DNA of 22,270 nt. Source: Rubrobacter_F sp035642415. GTDB lineage: Bacteria > Actinomycetota > Rubrobacteria > Rubrobacterales > Rubrobacteraceae. The notes under the pieces are model-generated. The model saw nothing but the letters and a program-made list of their open reading frames with translations. It searched no databases and had not been told where the DNA came from. Shown in pieces: positions 1 to 6,770 of this stretch. The DNA lies in the NCBI GenBank assembly GCA_035642415.1, contig DASQSI010000284.1:1-22270 (forward strand), written 5' to 3'. Position 1 is the first letter of the stretch, and the number at the start of each line of letters is the position of its first letter. Made by a program: the position numbers and the translations under genes.

Positions 1-332
1 CCAAAGAGCACAACAAATAAGGCTTCTATGATGAGGGAAGGGATTCCTAGCGAGTCTTCTACAGAGTCGCCAAGCCACGATCCAACGTGCTCGTCGTATC
101 CAGGCAGACCTATTAGGCGGCTCACTACAAACAGAACCAACGCACCGCCAGCCACTACTGCTCCCAGCCACCACCCCCATAACTCATTGCGGTAGATCCC
201 TATCGCTGCCGCGAGTGCTCCAAGGAGGTTAGCTGAGAAGAGCACTCCGATGTATGTAGCTTCTTCATAGTGGTCTGGGGCTGCGACCAGGTGAATGAGG
301 CCAGCAGCTAGTATAAGGGAGATTCCACCCAC
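1..332 (-). CDS. partial small integral membrane protein, cut by the left edge
   Basis: An open frame enters from the left edge on the minus strand and can start at GTG 332, with AAGG about 8 nt upstream. The 110 visible residues hold about four hydrophobic helices joined by short loops; recognisable pieces are GLIHLVAAPDHYEEATYIG, a WGWW turn and a VVSRLIGLPG stretch. The mix of a His-Leu first helix, a DHYEEATY loop and a GIYRNE turn resembles small four-helix proteins common in actinobacteria, whose function is unknown. An ATG at 370 in another frame gives a basic leader (MLKPAKKIPRLLE) that would join this frame after a one-base insertion near 335, so the true N terminus may be frameshifted. 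The C terminus is outside the window. No function is assigned. Confidence 0.6.
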   Translation of the reverse strand, partial: MGGISLILAAGLIHLVAAPDHYEEATYIGVLFSANLLGALAAAIGIYRNELWGWWLGAVVAGGALVLFVVSRLIGLPGYDEHVGSWLGDSVEDSLGIPSLIIEALFVVLF

Positions 333-370
333 TCTAAAAGCCTTGGAATCTTCTTAGCTGGTTTCAGCAT

Positions 371-637
371 AGTCCCAATCAGCACGGCGAGTCTAGAAGC
401 CTGCTTTACGCCCCGAGTACCTGGGTTGTTGACGTTGCTAGATACTGTTTCCGGGCAGGCTCGTTTTAGACAATCCAGGAGCGAATAGCCATCCTGCTGT
501 TTGTAGGCCCGCCACGCAGCGGGGCCAGGTTAATCGAGCGTAAATTCTTCGTTAATTCTCAAGCTACTCTCAGAAAAAGCGGATAGCCTCTCCTCATAGC
601 AGAAAAAGCCAGCAGCCGAAGAAGGGAGGATATTTTG
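371..637. other. intergenic, no gene seen
   Basis: No open frame with a ribosome site was found. A weak GC stem (GGCCC/GGGCC) lies near 508-528, and a TTGACG at about 429 has no matching -10 box at proper spacing. The right end carries the strong GAAGGGAGGA ribosome site of the next gene. Confidence 0.4.
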
Positions 638-877
638 TTGCAAGAGGATCGCACCGCCGAAGCCATCCTTAAGCGCCTTAGCGATACGAAGAACTATCCA
701 GACGATACCCTCGACCCGTACCTAGAGTTCTCTGAGGGTGGCAAACTTTACTACTTCACCCCTGGAGGCTTTCTTTATCGTAGGGAGGAGCCCGGGATGA
801 AGGAAGTAGGCGGTGTGTTCTGTGGCTACCTAACTGACGAGGTGTGGCACTACAGGGCTCATTATACCTATGAGTAA
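638..877 (+). CDS. hypothetical protein, 79 residues
   Basis: A small soluble protein that I do not recognise. It is acidic and aromatic-rich, with the pieces DPYLEFSEGGKLYYFTPGGF and a C-terminal VWHYRAHYTYE; the alternation suggests a small beta-rich fold. Two TTG codons (635 and 638) can start it. The ribosome site GGGAGGA ends at 630, so the second TTG (7-nt spacing) fits better than the first (4 nt). The stop TAA lies inside a perfect 12-bp inverted repeat (872-900). No operon partner is near: the left neighbour is on the other strand and more than 240 nt of empty sequence follows. The good ribosome site argues that it is expressed. Confidence 0.6.
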   Translation: MQEDRTAEAILKRLSDTKNYPDDTLDPYLEFSEGGKLYYFTPGGFLYRREEPGMKEVGGVFCGYLTDEVWHYRAHYTYE

Positions 878-900
878 TAGGCTGTGAAAGCCTATTACTC
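872..900 (+). terminator. perfect 12-bp hairpin overlapping a stop codon
   Basis: GAGTAATAGGCT (872-883) is exactly complementary to AGCCTATTACTC (889-900) with a GTGAA loop. The stop codon of the preceding gene (875-877) is inside the left arm. No T run follows on either strand, so it may be a 3'-end stabiliser, a weak terminator or a bidirectional processing hairpin. Confidence 0.5.
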
Positions 901-988
901 TGGCTTCCCTCATCCCTTCGAACCCTGGTGAAAAGTTATAAGAACCACCGAACTAGACGCGCCGGTTAGGGAAATATCTTGTCAGTGT

Positions 989-1029
989 CTTTGATCTGCG
1001 GTTATTTCCTGCCACGCCTTCAAAACGCA
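989..1029. repeat. dispersed 41-bp repeat, copy A
   Basis: This stretch matches 10852-10892 at 35 of 41 positions by hand count, in the same orientation. The most conserved pieces are ATTTCCTGCC and TTCAAAACGCA. It lies in non-coding sequence here and next to a membrane-protein gene at the other copy. Confidence 0.55.
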
Positions 1030-1121
1030 AACGTATCGTTGAAAACGGCCGTATGAGGGTGCTGCTCTTGGTACAGTACCTTCCTACGGCTCTCCTCTCC
1101 TTCCACTTACTTCGACGGATG

Positions 1122-1313
1122 TTAGCAGCGAGGGTTGGCCCTTCGCCCCACTTCTTCGAGGCTACTCAGGTAGGGGACGATTAAGAGCAGGGCCCCGATC
1201 ATCGTGAGGGCGAACAGAACAAAGAGGAAGATATCGAAGGGATCGATCGCTTGTGCCCACCATGCCCTCAGGGCAGTTGTGAAGGTGAGCGTGAAGCCAG
1301 GTAATCTGCTCAT
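1122..1313 (-). CDS. possible single-span membrane protein, 63 residues
   Basis: From ATG 1313 the frame has a basic, aromatic N-terminal part (ALRAWWAQAIDPFD), then one long hydrophobic helix (about residues 28-48, including FLFVLFALTMIGALLLIV), then a short charged tail with GRR. That is a normal membrane-peptide layout with positive charges after the helix. A TTG just upstream (1316) is an alternative start. No convincing ribosome site precedes either, which is the main doubt. There is no recognised family and no close same-strand neighbour. Confidence 0.35.
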   Translation of the reverse strand: MSRLPGFTLTFTTALRAWWAQAIDPFDIFLFVLFALTMIGALLLIVPYLSSLEEVGRRANPRC

Positions 1314-1316
1314 CAA

Positions 1317-1715
1317 GCGGCAGGAGAAAATGTTTGCGAATTATATAAGTCATAGGTGACTAAGGTACGTATTAGAGTTAGGGGACCGGTTGCCTTTAGG
1401 GCCTGTCGCTTAGGTATCCACGAGATGTTGCGGTTCGCTAATTCGAATATTTAGCAAAAATCCTTAATCTTTCTGCAAGGCTAAAGTAACACTTTGGGGT
1501 GTACTGCTAGGCGCGGCGCTTCCCGTCTGCGGCACTGGAAGGCTTTGACGCCCTACTACTGCCAGCGGGGAGCAGCCAATCTTCACGCTTAATAAAAAGC
1601 AACGCGGAAGAAGGCGGGGGCGTTGGACACCGCTGTAGCACGGGTTGCGTGCTCATTGATTCTCGGTAGGATGCCCACACACAGAGGACAGGAGCTTTTT
1701 CGGAGGGAAGTAAAC
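1317..1715. other. gene-poor stretch, nothing assigned
   Basis: About 400 bp with no supported gene. It is AT-rich near 1340-1480 (an AATTATATAAGTCA stretch, runs of TTAG). Short frames on both strands lack ribosome sites, and those on the minus strand at 1507-1810 mirror the following gene. The right end carries the GGAGGG ribosome site (1702-1707) of the next gene. Confidence 0.4.
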
Positions 1716-2162
1716 GTGGTGCTGATGACAAAGCGCATCCGAAAAGAGGAGAAAGGACGGATCCAGAACAAGGGCGGGAGCCTAACGCGAAGGCCGCTTT
1801 GGATCATCATGAGCTATCAGAACAACCGAATGAACGCGCTCACCCTCGACCCGGATAGTGACGGTGGGTTCCTTGCGGTCTTCAGTTTCAAGGAGGAAGC
1901 AGAAGCCTTCCTCAGTCTTTTGGAAGATGACCACAAACGTGGCTGGCAAAGCAGGCAGACGGCAGCAGGAGAACTGGTCTCGATACTCATGGGACCTTGC
2001 GCGAGCGTGAAGGGGGTGGCGTTAGACCCTCTACCCGTGTTGTTTAGTAGAGCGATGCTCGGCTTAGTTAGCGTGAACAGGGAGCGATTTGTGCAGGACC
2101 TGCTGGAGGAACACAAGGGGCTACCAGGAGAGCTTGTGCCTGCATGTCTGAGATCGGCGTAG
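1716..2162 (+). CDS. hypothetical protein of an SseB-like two-copy family, 148 residues
   Basis: I chose GTG 1716 because GGAGGG (1702-1707) sits 8 nt upstream; the frame is open further upstream to 1623 but that part is not matched in the paralogue. After a basic leader come four landmark pieces: ALTLDPDSDGGFLAVFSF, EEAEAFLSLLEDD, GELVSILMGP, GVALDPLP, then GLVSVNRERFVQDLL. The same landmarks in the same order occur in the minus-strand gene at 2839-3216. A strand ending in AVFSF, a helix, a second helix and a strand ending in ALDP recalls the N-terminal fold of SseB-like proteins, but that is a resemblance only. It overlaps the next gene by 19 nt, so the two are probably translated together. 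Confidence 0.6.
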   Translation: MVLMTKRIRKEEKGRIQNKGGSLTRRPLWIIMSYQNNRMNALTLDPDSDGGFLAVFSFKEEAEAFLSLLEDDHKRGWQSRQTAAGELVSILMGPCASVKGVALDPLPVLFSRAMLGLVSVNRERFVQDLLEEHKGLPGELVPACLRSA

Positions 2163-2422
2163 GCATAGTGTTAGTAAGCGAGAGGAATGGGGACCTTTTG
2201 ACCAAAGCGGAAGCAGTGCAGACGCAGTTGGATGCACTGAACCAGTGGATCGCCGAACTGGGCGAGAACTTCGATACCGACCTCGGGCGGGTGGTTCCGT
2301 TCGAGTACTCGACTAAGCTAGCCGCTGCTTTGGAGCTGCACGGCATAAGCAATCCTCACACAGCCTGGAGTGTCTTTTCGTCTAGGGCTGAGGCGCTTGC
2401 AGGCTTACGCGACCGGCTTTAG
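2144..2422 (+). CDS. hypothetical protein, 92 residues, overlapping its upstream partner
   Basis: ATG 2144 begins inside the last codons of the preceding gene, with GGAG at about 2124-2127 as a distant ribosome site, which suggests translational coupling. The protein starts with a hydrophobic strand (GVGIVLVSERNGD), then has long helical segments (KAEAVQTQLDALNQWIAELG and TKLAAALELHG), a HGISNPHTAWSVF turn, and a final helix EALAGLRDRL. There is no membrane span and no Cys cluster. I do not recognise it. Because the second copy of the partner family (2839-3216) lacks this neighbour, the pairing is not obligatory. Confidence 0.55.
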   Translation: MSEIGVGIVLVSERNGDLLTKAEAVQTQLDALNQWIAELGENFDTDLGRVVPFEYSTKLAAALELHGISNPHTAWSVFSSRAEALAGLRDRL

Positions 2423-2494
2423 GTTGTGAGCGAGTACCCGCCTCGGTACCAGCGCTGGTTCATATAGAAAACCTACTAAGGGGGTCGCACAAGG

Positions 2495-2617
2495 GTGCGG
2501 CTCGCTGACAGCTTCGTCAGGCTGTGGGCAGACAAAACCGCTGAGTCCTTCCCGACGGCTTTACAGCGGTTTTCAGCGCTTTTGAACCGCAACATCATAG
2601 GCATACTAGTATTTTGA
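2495..2617 (+). CDS. possible 40-residue ORF, continuing past an in-frame stop
   Basis: GTG 2495 has an AAGGGGG ribosome-like site at 2479-2485. The frame reads VRLADSFVRLWADKTAESFP and ends with NIIGILVF before TGA 2615-2617. The same frame then stays open to TGA 2735-2737 with protein-like content (LLTEKSIYRG, AAVEVEPDKG). This is either a real small protein or the remnant of an 80-residue gene interrupted by one stop. The minus-strand frame over the same bases has poor composition and looks like its shadow. No family is recognised. Confidence 0.3.
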   Translation: MRLADSFVRLWADKTAESFPTALQRFSALLNRNIIGILVF

Positions 2618-2838
2618 GAAGGAGTTCTTCTCACCGAGAAGAGCATATATCGAGGTGCTCGTGGGTTAATAACGATGCAAGCCGCTGTAGAAGTAGAACC
2701 GGACAAGGGTCTTCGCACAGGGGAGATTATGCGATGACCTCTAGGCGAGAACTCCAGTTTGATGGCTAGTGTTTATAAAAACTAAGAAGAGGCAACGCCA
2801 ACTTCTCTTGCTGGGTCTACCCCTTCGCCTTCCTGCCT

Positions 2839-3216
2839 TTACCTGCCTCTATTCAGGATAAGCTGCACGAAGCGTTCGCGGTTTAGGCTTACAAGCCCAC
2901 CTGTCTTCTGGGCTAGCATTTCTGGCGCTGGGTCTAGGGCAACATGTTCTACATCTACATGAGGACCCATCAGTAAGGAGATAATCTCTCCTACGCTGCT
3001 TTCCCTGACCTGCCAGCTTTTATTGTTGATATGGCCCAGTAGGATGAACAACTCGGCTTCCTCTTGGAAGCTAAAGGTTGCTAGTGCTTGTTCGCCGCAA
3101 CAGGATAGGTCGAGAGTGAGTGCTCTCAATTGACTATGCTTAGAGTCTGCGATTATCCAGTATGAGGTGCCCGATCTTTGTCTTTGCCGTTGCTCCAGTA
3201 GTTGTGCGTTGCTCAC
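2839..3216 (-). CDS. hypothetical protein, second copy of the SseB-like family, 125 residues
   Basis: It starts at GTG 3216; the ribosome site is weak (a G run about 17 nt and AGAAGAG about 10 nt upstream). The landmarks match the gene at 1716-2162: a YWII piece, ALTLD, then LATFSFQEEAELFILL, GEIISLLMGP, HVALDPAPE, and GLVSLNRERFVQLIL at the end. The first strand has a CCGE insert in place of DSDGG. Divergence is high, so the duplication is old or the two arrived separately. The two copies are on opposite strands, about 0.7 kb apart, with the possible remnant ORF between them. No function is known; the similarity to SseB-type proteins is inferred from pattern only. Confidence 0.6.
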   Translation of the reverse strand: MSNAQLLEQRQRQRSGTSYWIIADSKHSQLRALTLDLSCCGEQALATFSFQEEAELFILLGHINNKSWQVRESSVGEIISLLMGPHVDVEHVALDPAPEMLAQKTGGLVSLNRERFVQLILNRGR

Positions 3217-3585
3217 AGCAGCACGCTCTTCTACCCCCCACTAGTTTTCTAAACGCTTATAACTCTGTTACGAGACAAAAGATGTAAGGTTTCCTACGTT
3301 ATTTCGAAACATAACTACTAAGAGCGTAAGAAGGACCTAAAGGCGTTTTGAGAAGTAAAGCCGTTGCGAGAGTTAGTAGCTTGGCTTATGAATATGGGAG
3401 AACAAAATGAACGCAATAGAGAACGACGATCACAAGTAACGTTCAAGGGAGACGTGTTTGAATAAGTGTTTTGTGACCCAGCAGAAAGGATCGGCTGGTG
3501 ATGATAGAAGCTCAGAGGCTCTGGGAAGCCATGTTACGATGTTGACGGTCGCACCGAAGGTAAATCTCGTCCGGAGGTGATGGCT
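3217..3585. other. divergent intergenic region
   Basis: It separates a minus-strand hypothetical from the plus-strand dehydrogenase. A 25-residue frame from ATG 3388 (with an inner ATG 3394) to TAA 3463 is open, but it has no good ribosome site and is not supported. AT-rich blocks near 3250-3320 could hold promoters; no clean -35/-10 pair was found. Confidence 0.35.
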
Positions 3586-4581
3586 GTGCGGGCTATGATC
3601 TTGGAAGCACCGAGCACGCCTCTGCGGCTAGCCGAGGTAGCAATTCCGGAGCCTGGGCCGGAACAGGTTCTCTTACGAGTCCATGCTTGTGCGGTGTGCC
3701 GGACTGATCTGCACGTGGTAGACGGGGAACTCCCCAACCCCAAGCTCCCGCTGATCCCCGGTCACCAGATAGTAGGCAGCGTGGTCCGCTCCGGCAACCT
3801 CGTCGACCGGTTCGCAGCGGGGGATCGGGTCGGTGTGCCCTGGCTCGGATCCACCGACAACACCTGCCATTACTGCCTCACGGATCGGGAGAACCTCTGC
3901 GACAACGCGCGATTCACCGGCTACCAGATCGACGGCGGTTACGCCGAATACGCTGCGGCCAACCACCGTTTCTGCGTCCCGATTCCCGAGGGGTATCCGG
4001 ACCTTCAAGCAGCGCCGCTCTTATGCGCAGGACTGATCGGCTACCGCTCCCTGCGCATGACTGGCCGCGCCGAACGACTCGGCCTCTACGGCTTTGGTGC
4101 TGCCGCCCACATAATCGCCCAGGTCGCCCTCTATCAGGGACGTAAGGTCTTTGCCTTCACCAGCCCCGGCGATACCCGGGCCCAGCAATTCGCACTGGAG
4201 TTGGGGGCTGCTTGGGCCGGGGACTCGACCCAGCCTCCTCCGGAGGAGTTAGACGCGGCCATCATCTTCGCCCCGGTCGGGGCTTTGGTCCCGGCGGCGC
4301 TGCGAGCCGTCGCTAAGGGCGGGGTGGTCGTGTGCGCCGGCATTCACATGAGCGACATACCCTCTTTCCCGTACGAGATCCTTTGGGGCGAGCGGATGGT
4401 CCGCTCGGTCGCCAACCTGACCCGCCGCGACAGCGAGGAGTTCCTAACATTGGCACCAAATGTGCCGGTTCACACCGAGGTGGTGTCCTTCCCGCTTGAA
4501 GAGGCGAACGAAGCCTTAAGCGCATTGCGAGCGGGTGAGATCCAGGGCGCTGCCGTGCTTGTCGTCGACCGAGAAGCTTGA
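3586..4581 (+). CDS. zinc-dependent alcohol dehydrogenase family protein
   Basis: A medium-chain dehydrogenase/reductase of about 331 residues, predicted to oxidise an alcohol or reduce an aldehyde with NAD(P). I chose GTG 3586 (giving MRAMILEAP) because GGAGG (3573-3577) is 8 nt upstream; the longer frame from 3577 would start inside that site. Catalytic-zinc residues are present: Cys in VCRTDLHVVDGE, the His of PGHQIVG and the Cys of PLLCAGLIGYR. The cofactor loop is GLYGFGAAAH, a form typical of the YahK/AdhA-like branch. The structural-zinc loop reads GSTDNTCHYCLTDRENLC: the first of the usual four Cys is Asp, which is odd. A GGYAEY turn and the C-terminal EANEALSALRAGEIQGAAVL segment are standard. 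It appears monocistronic. The substrate cannot be read from sequence. Confidence 0.9.
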   Translation: MRAMILEAPSTPLRLAEVAIPEPGPEQVLLRVHACAVCRTDLHVVDGELPNPKLPLIPGHQIVGSVVRSGNLVDRFAAGDRVGVPWLGSTDNTCHYCLTDRENLCDNARFTGYQIDGGYAEYAAANHRFCVPIPEGYPDLQAAPLLCAGLIGYRSLRMTGRAERLGLYGFGAAAHIIAQVALYQGRKVFAFTSPGDTRAQQFALELGAAWAGDSTQPPPEELDAAIIFAPVGALVPAALRAVAKGGVVVCAGIHMSDIPSFPYEILWGERMVRSVANLTRRDSEEFLTLAPNVPVHTEVVSFPLEEANEALSALRAGEIQGAAVLVVDREA

Positions 4582-4587
4582 GCCAGG

Positions 4588-4764
4588 CTATCGACGGTGT
4601 CTACGATAAAGGCCGATCTGTAATCTAGCGTGGCGCAAGGCTTCTGGTGAGATCCGATCAATGTCAACAAGATCACCGACGTCCACCCTCTGGGCAGCGG
4701 TAATGGTTTTGAGGTTGAAGGCGTGGGTGCCTTTTGGAACCAACCAGCGCAGTTTGAAGGGCTA
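4588..4764 (-). pseudogene. possible remnant of a small gene, about 55 codons
   Basis: Between TAG at 4764-4762 and TAG at 4590-4588 the minus strand has an open frame with clear protein character: LRWLVPKGTHAFNLKTIT, then QRVDVGDLVDIDRISPEAL, then LQIGLYRRHRR. No ATG or GTG begins it; CTG 4752 and TTG 4743 lack ribosome sites. It resembles the C-terminal part of a small protein whose start has been lost. No family is named. Confidence 0.3.
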
Positions 4765-4837
4765 CGTGACTAGCGGGTTCTGCTGGTTGGCAGATGTAGA
4801 TCTACTCTAACCCTTGCGGCGGCAACTCTGAGTGAAA

Positions 4838-4867
4838 CCTGGTGAGAGCAGGGACCAGGGATTTCTT
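4838..4867 (+). terminator. possible terminator after the dehydrogenase region
   Basis: CCTGGT (4838-4843) pairs with ACCAGG (4854-4859), followed by GATTTCTT. It lies between the convergent genes ending at 4581 and 4972. The stem is only 6 bp, so this is weak. Confidence 0.3.
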
Positions 4868-4902
4868 ACCTCCCGGCTCTTCTCGTGCCTGTTGCTAGGC
4901 GG

Positions 4903-4919
4903 ATAGCGTATGAGAAAGT
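4903..4919. repeat. 17-bp repeat, copy A
   Basis: ATAGCGTATGAGAAAGT occurs here and again at 17361-17377 in the same orientation with no mismatch. The flanks differ. Both copies lie in non-coding sequence. Confidence 0.55.
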
Positions 4920-4971
4920 GCTGGGAGCACAATCTGCAGTACGGGTGGTTACAGCGGCAAGAGCACGTAGT

Positions 4972-5280
4972 TCAAGACGAGTTACCCAGCATCTGCCGCA
5001 TCACTTGCCACCACTGGTTGAGGCCGGTGTCTCCGTCGATGATGGGGTGAATGTCTACGTCGAGATACGCCATAAACGGATACTCAGACATCATCTGGTT
5101 GAGTGCTACTTCGTTAGGCACATCGACAACCATAAAACCACCACCACCGCCAGCATAGAACTCAAAAGACTCTATATGCTCCCTATACTGCTCTCGCCAG
5201 TCGGCAAACCGCTCCATTATGCTGGGTAGCTGTTCAGGAGGAACAGCAGATATTAGACGAGTGTTTGCCACGAACCTCAC
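4972..5280 (-). CDS. muconolactone-isomerase-like small protein, 102 residues
   Basis: It starts at GTG 5280 with AGAGAGG 6 nt upstream. The order is an opening strand (MRFVANTRL), a VPPEQLPSIMERFADWREQY helix, a FEFYAGGGGGFMVVDV strand-turn-strand, a NQMMSEYPF helix and DVDIHPIIDGD. This is the ferredoxin-like alpha/beta-barrel pattern of muconolactone delta-isomerase-like proteins, at a normal length of about 95-105 residues. Many family members are uncharacterised stand-alone genes and are not in aromatic-degradation operons, and no catechol-pathway gene is seen here. It converges with the alcohol dehydrogenase. The family call is fairly safe; an enzymatic role is not. Confidence 0.7.
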   Translation of the reverse strand: MRFVANTRLISAVPPEQLPSIMERFADWREQYREHIESFEFYAGGGGGFMVVDVPNEVALNQMMSEYPFMAYLDVDIHPIIDGDTGLNQWWQVMRQMLGNSS

Positions 5281-5506
5281 GAATGCCTCTCTTCACAGGC
5301 CATTGTAGACGATAAGAGCTGCTGGCGCACCCGCGATGTACAGGCTCGTACGAGCCTTATAACCGCCTTGTCCAACATAGTGGTGTGCTCCTCCGAGCTC
5401 CGTAATCTTTATCTGACTAACTTAATGATACGGCTCCCGAACGTGCGTTCATGGCTGATTCATCTCTTCGATGTCCCCTCTCTCAGCTCGGTTAGCAAGC
5501 AACAAC

Positions 5507-6475
5507 TTATCTACCGTCTTCTCTACGCACCACCAGAACAGGGCAATGGGCGTGGCGGACCACCGAGCCGGAGACGCTGCCCATGAGGGCTCGCCTCATG
5601 CCGCTAAGCCCTCGACTGCCTACCACTATCAGGCCCGCTCTTATCTCCTCCGCTAGAGTAGTAACCTCTACTTCAGGCCTTCCTATCCTGAGATGAGTTT
5701 GTGCGCCGCTGATTCCGGCCGCTTCGGCTATCTCTACCTGAGCACCCAGCAGCGTCTTCGCCTCCCTTTCACGGATCCTCTGTTCCTTTTGCTGCGCATC
5801 CTCCACAATTTCCGGGCCCAAATAGTAGCCAGGAAAATGGGGTCGTATTTTGGGGCGAACATGAACGACGTGCAGCTCAGAGCCAGTCTTTACAGCTATC
5901 TCCACCGCAACTTCGGCAGCCAAGGTTCCCTGCTCAGAGCCATCTGTTGCTAGTAGGATCTTCATTGGGAGGCTGCTCCCCACCGCTTCACCCTTTTCTT
6001 CTCTGCGCACAACCAAAACCGGACAATGAGCATGTCGGACTACCGAATCTGAAACGCTCCCCATTAGGGCTCTTCTTATTCCGCCCAGTCCCCGGCTCCC
6101 CACCGCTATCAGGCCTGCGCCTATCTCCTCAGCTAGGCTAACGATCTCCTCGGCTACGGTAATGGCTCCTTCGCCGGGCCTTCCAAGCCTGAGATAGGCT
6201 TGTGCTACGTTGCCCCCTTCGGCGTTGATCCGCTCCACCTGATCATCCAGCCACCGCATAACCCTTTCCCTTGCTTCCTCTTCGTCATCGACTGTGCTGC
6301 TGGATGTCGGGGTCTCGGTGGAAGCGTAGCCAGTCCATGGGAGCATGAGCCTGGCGTGTACAACATGCAACTCCGAACCGGTTTTGCCCGCTAGATCAAC
6401 CGCGGCTTTGGCAGCTAAAGCCGCGTCTTCGGAGCCATCGATGGCTAGCAAGATCTTCGCCGGGAAAACGCTCAT
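5507..6475 (-). CDS. tandem-domain universal stress protein
   Basis: A cytoplasmic UspA-type protein of 322 residues made of two USP domains, about residues 1-158 and 170-322. Each opens with an ILLAxDGSE strand and nucleotide-binding Asp (AKILLAIDGSEDA; MKILLATDGSEQG) and ends with the ATP motif G-2x-G-9x-G-S (GSRGLGGIRRALMGSVS and GSRGLSGMRRALMGSVS), then HCPVLVVRR. With both ATP motifs intact it should bind ATP. ATG 6475 has GGTGA about 7 nt upstream. It is the last gene of a minus-strand block with the kinase fusion and a second USP. Such pairs in actinobacteria are tied to dormancy, hypoxia or general stress. A palindrome (6568-6583) lies in its leader region. Confidence 0.93.
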   Translation of the reverse strand: MSVFPAKILLAIDGSEDAALAAKAAVDLAGKTGSELHVVHARLMLPWTGYASTETPTSSSTVDDEEEARERVMRWLDDQVERINAEGGNVAQAYLRLGRPGEGAITVAEEIVSLAEEIGAGLIAVGSRGLGGIRRALMGSVSDSVVRHAHCPVLVVRREEKGEAVGSSLPMKILLATDGSEQGTLAAEVAVEIAVKTGSELHVVHVRPKIRPHFPGYYLGPEIVEDAQQKEQRIREREAKTLLGAQVEIAEAAGISGAQTHLRIGRPEVEVTTLAEEIRAGLIVVGSRGLSGMRRALMGSVSGSVVRHAHCPVLVVRREDGR

Positions 6476-6567
6476 CTATGAGTCACCTACCTCTCCCTTG
6501 GCTTCCTTTTTCTTGCAGTGTATAAGGAGGAAGTGGCTCTGGCTTGAGCACGGTAGCTTAATTTGCC

Positions 6568-6583
6568 TGGTCAAGGTTGACCA
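6568..6583. promoter_or_regulatory. perfect palindrome upstream of a USP gene
   Basis: TGGTCAA-GG-TTGACCA has perfect 7-bp arms and a 2-bp centre, about 93 bp before the USP start at 6475. It could be a dimeric regulator site. TTGACC inside it could serve as a -35 on the minus strand, but no good -10 follows. Confidence 0.35.
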
Positions 6584-6728
6584 AAAGCACGTGGGATCAG
6601 GGAAGACAGCCAGCCGTGAGGAAGCCCAACTACCGTACCGCGCTTTGGGCCATTGATTTCGCACTAGCCTAATCGAGTACTTCTAATTCACAAAGAACGA
6701 CACGCGGTGGTGTTTGCCAGGATGGGAA

Positions 6729-6770
6729 CCCGCAGGCTGGCCAGCTTCCTATGTACCCGGAACCTGCGGG
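6729..6770 (-). terminator. GC hairpin around the kinase stop codon
   Basis: CCCGCAGG (6763-6770 and 6729-6736, as inverted arms) forms an 8-bp stem whose loop contains the stop codon (6749-6751) of the kinase fusion. No T run follows, so it may be a weak terminator or a 3'-end structure. Confidence 0.35.
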
